A stretch of 64,000 nucleotides of DNA from Nitzschia sp. pyKryTriq1 (GCA_956465555.1 OY101118.1:3183751-3247750), one strand, 5' to 3'. Shown: positions 18,896 to 29,141, counted from the first letter of the stretch. Numbers and translations: made by a program. Notes: generated by a model from the sequence alone, not told the origin.

Positions 18896-20074
18896 TTATT
18901 CGTAAACATGATGGTACTTCAAACCCGTTCCGGTATTGAATAGAACTACCTTTTCGTCGGACTGGATCCATCCCTTCTCTAGCAAATGCACTTGTGCGGC
19001 AAGGCATGCCGCTCCCTCGGGTGCTGGAAAGATTCCAGTATTGCGCCCCATGATTAGAGTGTACTTGATCATATCGGCATCCTCCACCGCCACTGCTGTT
19101 CCACCGCTGTCTCGAATGGCTTGCAAGATCAAAAAGTCTCCCACGGCTACGGGCACACGAAGACCGTCGGCAACCGTCTTGGCACCCTCCCACATTGTCG
19201 CATGTTTGGCTCCTTCTTCAAACGCTCGAATAATGGGAGCGCAGCCAGTGCTTTGAACGCTCACCATTCTCGGTCGTTTGCTTCCGATCATGCCCATTTC
19301 TTCGAGTTCTTGAAATGCCTTCCACATTCCTACTAATCCAGTACCTCCGCCCGTCGGATAGATGATAACGTCCGGAAGTTCCCAGCCCATTTGCTCGGCA
19401 ATTTCATAGCCCATGGTCTTCTTTCCTTCCAGACGATAGGGCTCCTTGAGGGTACTCACATCAAACCAACCAAATTTGTCCACTCCCTCTTTTGCCTTTT
19501 TACCACAATCATTAATTAAACCATCGACCAAAGTCACTGACGCCCCTAATTGACGGCATTCCGTTTGAAAGCAGAGCGGGACATCCTTGGGCATAAAGAC
19601 ATGGGCAGGCAAACCCGCATTGGCAGCATAGGCGCTCATGGCACCGGCCGCATTTCCAGCACTGGGCACCGAAATCTCCTTGGCACCGAGTTCGAAGGCT
19701 CGACTGACCGCCACCGACAATCCACGAGCCTTGAAACTTCCCGTCGCGTTGTTCGACTCGTCCTTGATATACGTATTCGGGCATCCGATTTCGGCGCCCA
19801 GTCGTTTGGCATGATGGATCATGGTCCATCCTTCTCCTAAACTGAGCATTTTATCCCTTTGACGAATGGGAAGAACTTCTTCATAGCGCCACAAGGTCGG
19901 AACGCGTCCTTTTAAGGATTCGGCCGTCAATGTTTCCTTGGCCTTTTGGAGATCGTACCGTGCCAACAAGGGGCGCTGGCAGTCACTGCACATGTTGATC
20001 AATTGATCGGCCTCGTAGCGTTTTCCGCACATTCCACACTCCAAATGCGTAAAGGTAGACAATGTCGACGCCAT
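18896..20074 (-). CDS. Threonine synthase (PLP-dependent)
   Basis: A 392-residue fold-type II PLP enzyme that converts O-phospho-L-homoserine to L-threonine, the last step of the aspartate-derived pathway. The N terminus has a zinc-ribbon-like CxxC pair (Cys13/16 and Cys29/32). The PLP lysine is Lys115 in NATGSFKARG. The phosphate-binding loop is PTGGGTGLVGM near 250. PSAGNAAGAMSAYAA is the substrate/cofactor contact region. Length matches the compact bacterial or archaeal type rather than plant enzymes of about 520 residues, and there is no obvious plastid presequence or SAM-binding extension. The ATG at 20074 starts directly with the zinc-ribbon domain, so little is missing. The gene is intronless. 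A threonine synthase-like phospholyase remains a minor alternative. Confidence 0.92.
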   Translation of the reverse strand: MASTLSTFTHLECGMCGKRYEADQLINMCSDCQRPLLARYDLQKAKETLTAESLKGRVPTLWRYEEVLPIRQRDKMLSLGEGWTMIHHAKRLGAEIGCPNTYIKDESNNATGSFKARGLSVAVSRAFELGAKEISVPSAGNAAGAMSAYAANAGLPAHVFMPKDVPLCFQTECRQLGASVTLVDGLINDCGKKAKEGVDKFGWFDVSTLKEPYRLEGKKTMGYEIAEQMGWELPDVIIYPTGGGTGLVGMWKAFQELEEMGMIGSKRPRMVSVQSTGCAPIIRAFEEGAKHATMWEGAKTVADGLRVPVAVGDFLILQAIRDSGGTAVAVEDADMIKYTLIMGRNTGIFPAPEGAACLAAQVHLLEKGWIQSDEKVVLFNTGTGLKYHHVYE

Positions 20075-20805
20075 TTTGTTCTTTTATTGGCGTTCTTTGT
20101 TGTTGTTGTTGTTGCTGCTGCTGCTGCTGTTGTTTCTGCTGCTGCTGCTGCTGTTGTTGTTGCTGTCGTTAATGTGATGAATAGCTCAGTTCCAACTATT
20201 TGAGGGTCGTTCCCATCATCGAGAGAGCTCTATGAAGAGACGTATGATGCGATGCTTCACAAGAATATCGCGAAGGCGGACATCATGCTGATGTTGTTTT
20301 GCGATCGAATCCAAAAGATCGCTCGTGCGCGTTGATGTTTCTGGAGCATCCAGGGGTTGCGGACGAAGCAAGCTCTTTAAAGTGCGCCCCTACGACACCC
20401 AACAATCCCCCCTTAGCAGACGAAAAAATGCGTCTAACCCTTCACCCGTCAAAATCATCATCATCGGACAACAACATGATCATCTATCGACCGGTACGGC
20501 ATATCTACAATATGTATCTGAATAGTATCTTCTGACAGCGAAATTCGACTCACACGACAAACAATTGCCGGCAAAGCAGGAAGACAAGAAGCTTCTACTC
20601 GCATGGGCGGACGACAATCGTCTACTCTAGTAGTAGTAGCTAGATATTGCTAGTAGTGGTAGAACAGTAGTTTGAAAGGGGCGGGAATGTAGTAGCTTAC
20701 GACTGCTGAACAAGCATCGCCAAATAACAGTCAGACGCAGCAAGATGCATAGCGCAAGCATCTTTACATTATCTCATAGAAGGACATTATACTTTTAAAA
20801 AAGTC
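20075..20805. other. Intergenic with GTT/GCT triplet runs
   Basis: Mixed GTT and GCT triplets at about 20098-20168 lie just upstream of the threonine synthase start. The rest has a CTAGTAGTAG cluster near 20622-20660 and no gene that I can support. Confidence 0.5.
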
Positions 20806-22639
20806 CTACTTTTGGCTTGTTGTTGTTGTTCTTTCTTCTTGTAATTCAGCACCACAGTGTTGAAGAAGCCAGGGATGAGAGAGGGCTTGCCGGGCCGTCG
20901 GTCTTCGAGAAGGATCCTTTTGCAGCAATTGACGGCAAAAGTCTTGCGCTTGGGGGGATATATTCGCCCATTGCGCGGGGGGAAAGTCAATGTGCTCGTG
21001 GTTCATGAGCAGTCGGATGGTTTCTCGTTCATCGGCTCCTTGAAAGGGAAGTGTCCCGCAACTTAGAATCAAAAAGGCAATGACTCCTATACTCCATACA
21101 TCACATAAACATGTATATTCATCTTGTAACAAAACTTCGGGAGCCACATAGTAGGGCGTCCCGACTTCGGACGTCATGGTGCCGTAAAGAGATCGTCGTA
21201 CAACATCGTCATCATGATCATGATCATGATCATGATGATTGTCCGGTGGTAAGCAACATGTGGATGAGGACCGTGGGGATGAAAATGGAGAGGCGGCCAT
21301 AATTTCGATTTCGCCATCGGACATGCTCGAGTGTGCCGTAGCAAAGGATGCCATTCTTGTGGACGATGTGAAGGAAATAGTATTCCTGCTGCGCCGTCCT
21401 TGTCTAATAGCCGCATCTTTTTCCTCCTCGTCGTCTTCGTCTTCCTCCTCTTCTTCCGACGCCGTGGCTGTTCGAGTAGATGGTATAGGAGTAGAATTTG
21501 CCGATATAAATCTATCGGAATCGTCTTTCGAGTAAGACGACGGCAGACAATCGACCAAGTCGACAACTTCATCATCATCATCATCATCTTGTTCTTCCAT
21601 GGTAATTTCATGGTGGTCATCTTCGTTGGATCCCAGCGGACGTTCCATTCTTGTTTGATCCAGTCGTTTGTTGTTGCTCGTCATGGGGGTAGTATTTGTA
21701 GAAGGAGTAGCAGAAGGAGAAGGAGGAGGATTTGGGACTGGTACGTGAATGGACAATCCAAAATCAATAATCTTGACATGCAAGCTCCCCTGTTTCCAAA
21801 ACAAAAAGTTGCTCGCCTTAAGATCCCGATGCGCGATATGATGCGTATCATGCAAATAGCTCAAGGCTTGCAAGATTCCCAACAATATTACTGCCGCCTT
21901 GGTTTCATCCACGAAGCTTTGTGGTGTTTGTTGTTGTTGCTGCTGCTGTTGTTGTTGATGTTGTTCCTTCTTCTTTTTCCATTCCAAAATCTGATCGTAC
22001 AATTCTCCTCCCGAACACAATTCGGTGATGATATGGACATACTTGTCATCTTCGTACACATCAATCACTTCGACAATGTGTGGATGAGGTTCCCGTCGCC
22101 TGTTCTCCTTTGAGGTAGTAGAATGATTGTGGGAGGAGGTTGCTGGTGCTGATGACGATGATGGACGATATTGGACGGCCCGAATATTGGCCACTTCTCG
22201 TTGAATCGTTTGAATGAGTTCAGCCGAGGCCGAAGAAGAAACATTGTTTTCATTTTGCTGCTTTTTCGCAATCGATTTACAGGCAAACCATTCTTTGGTA
22301 GTCTTGTCCCGACATTTTCGTACGACACCAAAGGACCCTTGTCCAAGAATCGCTCCTTGTGGATGAAACGAATAACTGTTGTTGAAAAAGAAAAGGAGGA
22401 CGAGAGTATGGTGAATGTAAAAAGGAAGAACGTGAGTGAATTCATAGGAGACCGATACAGTATAATACATATTATAATATTCTACCGCGCAGCACTCACC
22501 GCTTTTGAATATTTCGAAGAGCATCGGGAATGATATAGCCAGGAGGAGGAGAAGAAGAAGAAGAAGAAGAAGAAGAAGAAGGAGGCGTCCATGATGATGA
22601 TGTGGCGGAGGATGAAAAGAGCTTGACGAAAAAGTCCAT
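20806..22639 (-). CDS. CAMK-like Ser/Thr protein kinase with very long activation-segment insert, two exons
   Basis: Exon 1 is 22639-22500 and exon 2 is 22375-20806 (donor GTGAGT, acceptor AACAG, phase 2), giving 569 residues. Splicing joins NIQKR to YSFHPQGAILGQGSFGVV, the same short linker that precedes the kinase domain in calcium-dependent kinases. Key motifs: glycine loop GQGSFG, WFACKSI (ATP lysine), ITELCSGGELYDQIL, HRDLKASNFLF, IIDFGLS, GTPYYVAPEVL and DVWSIGVIAFLILSCG. All catalytic residues are present, so it should be active. About 180 extra residues, rich in D, E, S and T, lie between DFG and APE, where 20-30 is usual. There is no EF-hand after the kinase domain, so it is not a complete CDPK. 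A polyQ run interrupts the region before the catalytic loop. Confidence 0.9.
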
Positions 22640-23707
22640 ATCGTTTGTGATTCTTTTTCTTCTTCCAATGTGATTCGCTTTGGATAATAGTAGAGAACTG
22701 CTGCGGAGGCTGGTGGATGCAGACGAAGGCTTTGAAGATCTCTCTCTCTCTCTCTCTGTCTGTCTGTTGTAGTGAGGGGGAATCGTCAAGCGGTGGATTT
22801 CGTTTCGTTTGTGTATATTATTTGAGGAGGAGGATGATGATGATGATAATAATGCTTCTAACATACACATTCGCCCTTTGCTTTTGCTGCTGCCGAATAC
22901 TAATCAATTAATCGATCGATACGCAGAATAACAACTTATCCATATTATACCGGTATTACCCCCGGTATGCTTCGCTCGCCAGTACTGTATGTACCGGTAG
23001 TTTTTGGCGCCAAAAAATGGATCCAACGGAGGCGGGCGCTATCTCAGTTCCTTTCTACTTCGCGCGCGCCCGAAGTAGTATACGGTGACTTTGTACTGGC
23101 ATCGTACGTACATATAACCGTTCTCTACCGGTATAATAACGCCATACCGGTGTCATCCCCTTCAATATAATAATCCGACGAGATCTCTAATATCATAATA
23201 ATATTATTATTATCTTAATTCGAGAGCAAAAGCGACCATGATGGGATCCAAGTACGTGCACATACCTGCGGTACCCTCACCACCACCACCACCACCACCA
23301 TCCGATGTTCTTGATGACATATACCGGTACTTGTAATAATACAGTACCGGTAGTAGCTATGGTATTTTAGAGTATGGTCCATGTGGGAAGAAGAGGTAGC
23401 AATCAACAATCAGCTCATTTTATTTATGTATCAGCCATAGTATCTGCTGTGCTGGATTGTTGTTCATTCCTAAAATACTGGGTATAATACTGCTACTACA
23501 TCGTTCGTACGCCGCGAATTCGTGGACATGCCTCTTCTTCTTCCAAAATGATTATCAAGACAAAGAGGAGGATCATCATCATTACGTGCGGGAGGGAATA
23601 TGCTGATGAGAAGCTATGGTATTACACACCACCACCACCACCACCATCATCACCACCATCATGATCACGATCATGATCATCATCACCACGTACTGCCCAA
23701 GAAAGCA
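22640..23707. other. Intergenic, simple repeats
   Basis: Contains a (TC)n run at about 22738-22760, (GAT)n near 22830, (CAC)n at 23278-23300, and a CAC/CATCAT block at 23627-23695 that runs to the end of the next gene. TACCGGTA words are frequent at 22950-23150. No gene seen. Confidence 0.5.
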
Positions 23708-24721
23708 TCACTGATGATGGTGACGCGTGAAGACACTTGTGGGCGATGATGGTGACGATGATGACGATGATTCCAATATTTTTATTGCCTTGTTGGATAT
23801 TAGCTCGGAGGAAGGAGGTGATACTACGAGTACTGCTGATACTGATGGAAGAATCAATGACAAAGAAGAAAGCTGTTGTTGGTGTTCGTGGTCTTGGTGG
23901 TGGTCTTGGTTGTGGTCTTGGATGATGTTAGTACTCTTGACTGGCGGTGGATGCTTCCTCGGTGCAACAACTGCTGATGGGTTTCTTGGAGGTACTACTA
24001 GACGGCGGCATTTGGATCGCTTGCGAGAGTCAATGCTGGCGAGATCACCTTCTTTGGTGGTAGTATTGACTAATACTACAGGACATTGCCGGCTCTTGGT
24101 GCGGCACAGCTGCTGAGGTTCTTCTTCTTCTTTCTCTTCGGCATGGACAAGATCAAACCAATCCTGGTAACCAGTCTCCCAGTGAGAGCGGGGATGGTAA
24201 TAATGAACACCGCTTTGCTGACTTGTCATCATCATCATCATCATTCGCCAGGACGAGCTGGCGGTGCTCGTTCTACTACAGCTGTGGCTCGCCATCGAAG
24301 AGTGCTGCTGCTGCTGCTGGGTGGTTGTCGTCATCAGAGGGATGGATGGATCTTCCACCACTACTAGTTCTACTTTTTGTTGATCTTCCTCTTCGTCTGA
24401 CCGCCACGACGCGCAGCTACTTTCATCTACGATCTCGTCTTTCACCTCTTGGTGTTCCTCTTGATGGTGCTGCTGCTGCAGCTCATCATCATCATCATTC
24501 AACAAGGACTCCCATCCCCATTCAGGACCATCATCATCATGACCAGCATATTGCCACGCGGACAAACATATGCAGCGTACGGAGTAGAACAATCCCGTTG
24601 TTGCAGTTCTTTTCACATCCCCATGATCCAGGGAGTGATAATTTGGTTGCGCCACATCCATTGCTGGTAAAAAGTTAGAACCGGTTGACTGATAATTATG
24701 GTTGATGTTCGGAGAATCCAT
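23708..24721 (-). CDS. Hypothetical H/Q/E-rich protein, 337 aa
   Basis: I do not recognise it. The frame starts at ATG 24721. The more ordinary parts are the N-terminal 70 residues (with GPEWGWESLLND) and the segment HWETGYQDWFDLVHAEEKEE. Short basic clusters, RKRSKCRRL, lie in the second half. Met, Gln, His and Ser runs come from triplet expansions. There is no signal peptide or membrane helix. Two Trp-acidic motifs (WGWESLL and YQDWFDLV) resemble acidic-aromatic activation segments, but this is only resemblance. It lies within the orphan-rich stretch of the window. Confidence 0.45.
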   Translation of the reverse strand: MDSPNINHNYQSTGSNFLPAMDVAQPNYHSLDHGDVKRTATTGLFYSVRCICLSAWQYAGHDDDGPEWGWESLLNDDDDELQQQHHQEEHQEVKDEIVDESSCASWRSDEEEDQQKVELVVVEDPSIPLMTTTTQQQQQHSSMASHSCSRTSTASSSWRMMMMMMTSQQSGVHYYHPRSHWETGYQDWFDLVHAEEKEEEEPQQLCRTKSRQCPVVLVNTTTKEGDLASIDSRKRSKCRRLVVPPRNPSAVVAPRKHPPPVKSTNIIQDHNQDHHQDHEHQQQLSSLSLILPSVSAVLVVSPPSSELISNKAIKILESSSSSSPSSPTSVFTRHHHQ

Positions 24722-25298
24722 TATCTAATGTCGGAGTAACACATCCATCACAAAATACTCGCAAGTGTTTTTCAGTGTCTGGAACTCAACGGTACTACAT
24801 CATCATGTTGTTGATACCGGTGCTGGTACTTTCAGGCCGCCGGAAGAACGCGCGACTTGCGACTTCTCTTTTTTGAGAAAGCAAGGGAGATAAAATAGTC
24901 ATGCATGGTGGATACGAACCGGAACCGACTATTTTCTCGCCTGCTCTGTTGGCTCTAACGGTACTGCCTTACTAGGTAGCCCCAGAGTAGTCTACAAGAA
25001 GAGGATAGGATGTGCTACTCTTACTACTAGTACTACTACTTCGCAGTATTAGTCTACTACTAGCAGTCAATGGCGCGAAGCCTGAGAGAAAACGTGAGTG
25101 CTGGTCACCGTGACGCCCGCCTTCTGGGGCGACACCTTCTTTCAGACTGGATCATGGACAAAATTAAGTATTATGATCGAGGGAGAGAAGCTATTATTGG
25201 CGAGTCTAGATTCGAGTAGTATTTCCTCGGTACTAATAGTAATAGATACTACGTCGGACATATTGTGAGAAGTTCCAACACAAAGAATAGTACCCGCC
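24722..25298. other. Intergenic, CTACTAG words
   Basis: A cluster of TACTACTAGTACTAC-type words lies at 25018-25065. No gene was seen. Confidence 0.5.
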
Positions 25299-25934
25299 TC
25301 ACAATTGCTTTCTTGCGACCCGCGGGCAGTCGGCTAGAGTAATGGAATCAAAACTTGTGTCAGATGCCCTTCTTGGGATGCGACAGCATCTTCGACTCTT
25401 CTTCTTCTTCTTCTTCTTGCCGAGTGCTTCACCATTTCTCGAGTCGTCACCATCATCAGCCAAACTTACACTCCGTTCTTCTTCGCCATCATCGAGATAT
25501 TCGCAGAGACGAAAGCCGAAAATGATTGGACCTTCTTCTGGTAGTGTCGCTTCTTCGTCGTCGGAGGCAACCTCGTACGCCGAGGAGGAGCAGGACACCA
25601 ACTCATACACCGACGACGACGACGACGCGAGGCTACTAGAATCGTCGCCAGAAGACCATGTCGCACAAGACCATGTCTGATTTGTCCCATGGGAGGATGG
25701 CTTTTTAAAAACTTCAATGTAACAACAATCCTCATCGTTCTTGATAGGAGAGGAGCACATTTCTTCAACGTCGATTTTGCTATCGTTCTCGTTGCCCTGC
25801 TGACCAAAGCGCCGCCGTCTCGTCACGGCGTCTTTCTTGCTGCAGCATGGCATTGGTTTCTGAGGTTGTGGAATATCAGTCTTCTTGGTTTTACTAGCGT
25901 ACTGACGAAGTATTGATGGACGGCTCGCGAACAT
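25299..25934 (-). CDS. RRxS family, member 2 (211 aa from first ATG)
   Basis: The first in-frame ATG is at 25934, but the frame stays open upstream to beyond 26081, so the true start or an upstream exon may be missing. The protein shares blocks in the same order with its neighbour at 26609-27421: SSHGTNQTWS followed by a Ser-rich acidic patch, FGFRLCEYLDDGEEERSVSL (against ICFVIDLNDGEES), then RRASDTSFDSI and the terminal CPRVARKQL (against CPRVSRR). The RRxS element fits a basophilic kinase site, as known for PKA- and CaMK-type kinases; that is inference. No known domain, signal peptide or membrane helix is visible. Confidence 0.55.
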   Translation of the reverse strand: MFASRPSILRQYASKTKKTDIPQPQKPMPCCSKKDAVTRRRRFGQQGNENDSKIDVEEMCSSPIKNDEDCCYIEVFKKPSSHGTNQTWSCATWSSGDDSSSLASSSSSVYELVSCSSSAYEVASDDEEATLPEEGPIIFGFRLCEYLDDGEEERSVSLADDGDDSRNGEALGKKKKKKKSRRCCRIPRRASDTSFDSITLADCPRVARKQL

Positions 25935-26081
25935 GTTCTTGACTTGTTGGGTTGGTTCGAAAATTTGTTGTTGGCCTTGGGCGTTGTCAGGTTGGCTTGA
26001 ATAAGGTTTGAAGCCTTTTCTTGTTGGCCATGTTCGTTGGGAAATAATCAGATGAAGAGGGGCTCTTATTATTATTTGCAA

Positions 26082-26491
26082 TATTCCAGATTGACCGTCC
26101 CGATACTCGTCACTGACTCACGTCTTGTAATATATATTGCATCACTTACAATATATATTGCATCATCCGAAGAACGGCGAGTTCGCATGTTGCATATGCC
26201 TTCGGCGAAACATCATCATACCACCGTCGGTACTTGTATGCATTTACGCGGGATTTTAGAGTGGGGGAGGAGGAGCTCTCCGCGCGCTCGCTTGGTCTTC
26301 TCTTGCTTTCTACTGTAGAAGAGCAGAGACGAGACATGTAGAGTACCGCATAAGTTAGCACTCTACTACTGGTAGAGAGACTGGTGCATGCATGGAGAGA
26401 ACGAAGCTTTTTCAACAATATTACTAGAAATTGAGATCGCAGTTCTAAAACGCAATCACGCGGAGTAATTTTCTTTTTGATAACACTACTA
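26082..26491. other. Intergenic with 16-bp direct repeat
   Basis: AATATATATTGCATCA occurs twice, at 26129-26144 and 26150-26165. The rest is unremarkable. Confidence 0.5.
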
Positions 26492-26608
26492 CTATCTTCT
26501 CCTGCTGGAAGAAACTCTAGGGCAAATGGAGTTTGCCAGAGTGTCATTGCTTGCCAGAGAGTCAAAGCTGTCGTTGGATCCCCTTCTAGTAGGTACTACT
26601 CTCCTTCT

Positions 26609-27421
26609 TTAGACACGGGGGCAATTCGATTTTGCCAGAGAGTCGTAGCTTGTCAGAGAGTCAAAGCTTTCATTGGATCCCTGTCTAGACATGCGGGTGG
26701 TGCGTCGTTGATCACCAGGAATCTTGTTCTTCTTTTCGTTGCGCTCTGCAGAATCCTTGTCGGCGTCACGCAGACTGATACTGCACTCGTCGTTTGCAAA
26801 CCCAATACTTTCTTCTTCATCATTCAGATCAATTAAAAAGCAAATCGCTGCGTTTTGCTCTTCGTGGTGACGATCCACGGTACTTTCGTTGAATCCCCTT
26901 CTAGTAGGTAATACTCTCCTTGAGACACGAGGGCACTTCGATTTTGCCAGTGAGTCGTAGCTTGTCAGAGAGTCAAAGCTTTCATTGGATCCCCGTCTAG
27001 AGATCATCCTTTTATCGTTGCGCTCAGCAGAATCCTTGTCGGCGTCACGCAAACTGATACTCCAATCGTCGTTTACAAATCCATAACTTTCTTCTCCATC
27101 ATTCAGATCAATCACAAAGCAAATCTCTGCGTCTTGCTCTTCGTCGTGGTGGTGAAGAAAATCACCGGCGGCGCCGGCGTCCTCCTCGTCCTCATCCTCC
27201 GTGAACGACGACGAGAAACTATCGCCGAGAGACCAGGTCAAGCTCGTCCCATGAGAGGAATGAGCTGGCTTGTTCATGAAATCAGCGAGGTTCAACCCTT
27301 GGTCATCAGTGAGTGGTGAGAAGTATTCAAAACCGGTCTCACCCGCGTTCGCGGCCTCTTGGTTGTTCTTGTGACTAGCAGTACGCTGTAGATGATGATC
27401 GGACGAAGAGTGCATAGACAT
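26609..27421 (-). CDS. RRxS family, member 1, with internal 93-residue duplication (270 aa)
   Basis: The start is ATG at 27421. After SSHGTSLTWSLGDSFSSS the protein has two tandem units of about 93 residues. Each runs ICF(V/L)IDLND, SISLRDADKDSAERN, S-R-(R/Q)-GSNESFDSLTSYDSL, then AKS(K/N)CPRV. The DNA of the units is nearly the same, so the duplication is fairly recent. The stop (TAA at 26609-26611) falls right after CPRV, where unit 1 reads Ser (TCA). Beyond the stop, the frame stays open for 39 codons and encodes part of a further unit (TRRGSNDSFDSLA, then ICPRV) before TAG at 26492-26494. Thus the present gene ends early compared with an ancestral form, or read-through gives a longer product. 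Function unknown. Confidence 0.65.
   Translation of the reverse strand: MSMHSSSDHHLQRTASHKNNQEAANAGETGFEYFSPLTDDQGLNLADFMNKPAHSSHGTSLTWSLGDSFSSSFTEDEDEEDAGAAGDFLHHHDEEQDAEICFVIDLNDGEESYGFVNDDWSISLRDADKDSAERNDKRMISRRGSNESFDSLTSYDSLAKSKCPRVSRRVLPTRRGFNESTVDRHHEEQNAAICFLIDLNDEEESIGFANDECSISLRDADKDSAERNEKKNKIPGDQRRTTRMSRQGSNESFDSLTSYDSLAKSNCPRV
26611..27168 (-). repeat. Two tandem 279-bp coding units inside the RRxS gene
   Basis: The offset between equivalent bases (for example the start of GCGCTC(T/A)GCAGAATCC at 26741 and 27020) is 279 bp, or 93 codons. Boundaries are approximate. Part of a third, more diverged unit lies at 26492-26608. Confidence 0.75.
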
Positions 27422-28184
27422 GATTTTATACTCAAGTCGGATCGGCAAGGAACTTTATTTGAGTTGTTTTTCAATTAATTTTTATGAGTAGGGAGATCTG
27501 ACGAGGAGTATTGCATTTGGTGAAATTGATCATTATTATTTTGTGATCACAACGGCTCTTGGATACTTTCGGGCAATTACATGTACGGTGGATTCGAATT
27601 CGGATATTGCTCAGCTATTCCGCGCAACCAAACAACTACACAACATGTTGCGAAGACGCGAAACCAGAACTTGTGCCTTGCCTTCAACAAACCATTAATG
27701 GCAAACTACGATAACACCAACTCCGCAGGACACCACGGCGAAACTGCTAGTACTTCCATTATTAAAAAGAGCAAGTTCTCACAAACGAATTCGTACCGGT
27801 ACAAAAACAAATCAGTCGTCAATACCAAAAAATAATACCGCTACTAGTAGTAGGGCCATATCATCATAGTCAATCACCACGCAAAGGGACGAGCCGTACG
27901 CCTGATACAATGTAGCTACAGTAGGAAGATTCATTCATCGCTGGGCAACAACTCGCCAGCAGCGCGAACCGCGAAAGGGATTTGGCGGCGCAACAAGAGA
28001 ACAATATCTGATGCGAACCTTCGCTTCGTGATCATCCGTTGTTGCTGCAAGCTACAGTAGACTACACAGTACAAATACTACTAGCTTAACACGTTGGTGA
28101 GCGGTGGTGGTTTCTCGGCGAGATCATCATACTACGAGTAATCTACTACGTAGTGGTAGAGTACATAGGCCCTACCATGATAAT
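27422..28184. other. Intergenic, no gene seen
   Basis: Separates a minus-strand and a plus-strand gene and should hold both promoters. A small frame at 27581-27835 has no recognisable content. Confidence 0.45.
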
Positions 28185-29141
28185 ATGATACTACTTCTTC
28201 CGCAGAGTGCGAGTAGAGAAACAATTGTCACAAAACAAATGAAGTCAACTGCTAGAACTCTACTAGTAGAAGAAGAAGGTCAAACAATCATTCCCAGCCC
28301 CCGCCAACGGACAACAAGAACAAGAACGCACATCATCGCTGCTCCCTTGTTGTTTGAGTTAGAGTACCAGCATCATCAACGAGATCCCACGATACTACTA
28401 GCAACTAAAGTACTTACAGCAAATACCATGACCACATTTCCTTATCATCAAGTACTAAGCAAGGAGGCCGCGGCTACCCCGGCGCCTTTTACTTCGACAA
28501 GTTATTCCTACTACCCCCACCACGACGAGCAGGACAAGAACAACGATATCAGCGAGGACAAGAAACGACAAACAACAAGAAACAACAAGCGCCCCCGTAG
28601 CATCACGATTGAAGAACTACTCCTTCCCAACGAACAAGAACAACAACAACAACACACATCATCTACTTCTTCCCAAAGTTATAGTAGTACTACAAATTCA
28701 GAGGAAGAAATTATTTCTTTGTACTACCCGCGCACCACCACCACCACCACCACCACCAAGAGGAATCCAAAGCGACGATTTGCAAGACGAAATTCCAAGA
28801 GTCCAAGCATGTTCTTCAAAATCCTTTCTCCAAGCAATCTCATGGACCTGCAAAGAACGGGGATCCTGACCCTCGTCCGTACGAACAGCAAGAACAACGA
28901 CGACGAGGACGAGGATCAAGCAGCGGCGCCGCCGCTGTATGATTATCCGCACGATCATGATGATGAATATGATCAGCAGCAGCAGCAGCAGCATCATCAA
29001 GAACAACAAGCGAAGAAGAAAGAAGAAGAAGTTACTATTCATCATCACCAGTCGTCGGTGCCGCATCCAACGAGGCGATGTACGCTATCCGTACTTACTG
29101 AAGCTTTGGACCTTTCCAAAAAGCACCACCAAACTTGTTGA
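28185..29141 (+). CDS. Hypothetical polar protein, 318 aa
   Basis: The first ATG in frame is at 28185; the frame is open upstream without an ATG. Most of the protein is polar and repeat-rich. More conserved-looking parts are RPRSITIEELLLP, a basic stretch RNPKRRFARRNSKSP, MFFKILSPSNLMDLQRTGIL, and the C-terminal RRCTLSVLTEALDLSKKH. The last two are amphipathic and may be protein contacts. The basic stretch could be a nuclear signal. No family recognised. Confidence 0.5.
   Translation: MILLLPQSASRETIVTKQMKSTARTLLVEEEGQTIIPSPRQRTTRTRTHIIAAPLLFELEYQHHQRDPTILLATKVLTANTMTTFPYHQVLSKEAAATPAPFTSTSYSYYPHHDEQDKNNDISEDKKRQTTRNNKRPRSITIEELLLPNEQEQQQQHTSSTSSQSYSSTTNSEEEIISLYYPRTTTTTTTTKRNPKRRFARRNSKSPSMFFKILSPSNLMDLQRTGILTLVRTNSKNNDDEDEDQAAAPPLYDYPHDHDDEYDQQQQQQHHQEQQAKKKEEEVTIHHHQSSVPHPTRRCTLSVLTEALDLSKKHHQTC

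Noticed and set aside
27570-27610. Possible tRNA B-box (GGATTCGAATTC)
   Set aside because: No cloverleaf or A-box at a suitable distance on either strand. Similar TTCGAA words at 5190, 30298 and 55798 lie in coding or leader DNA. A tRNAscan run would settle it.
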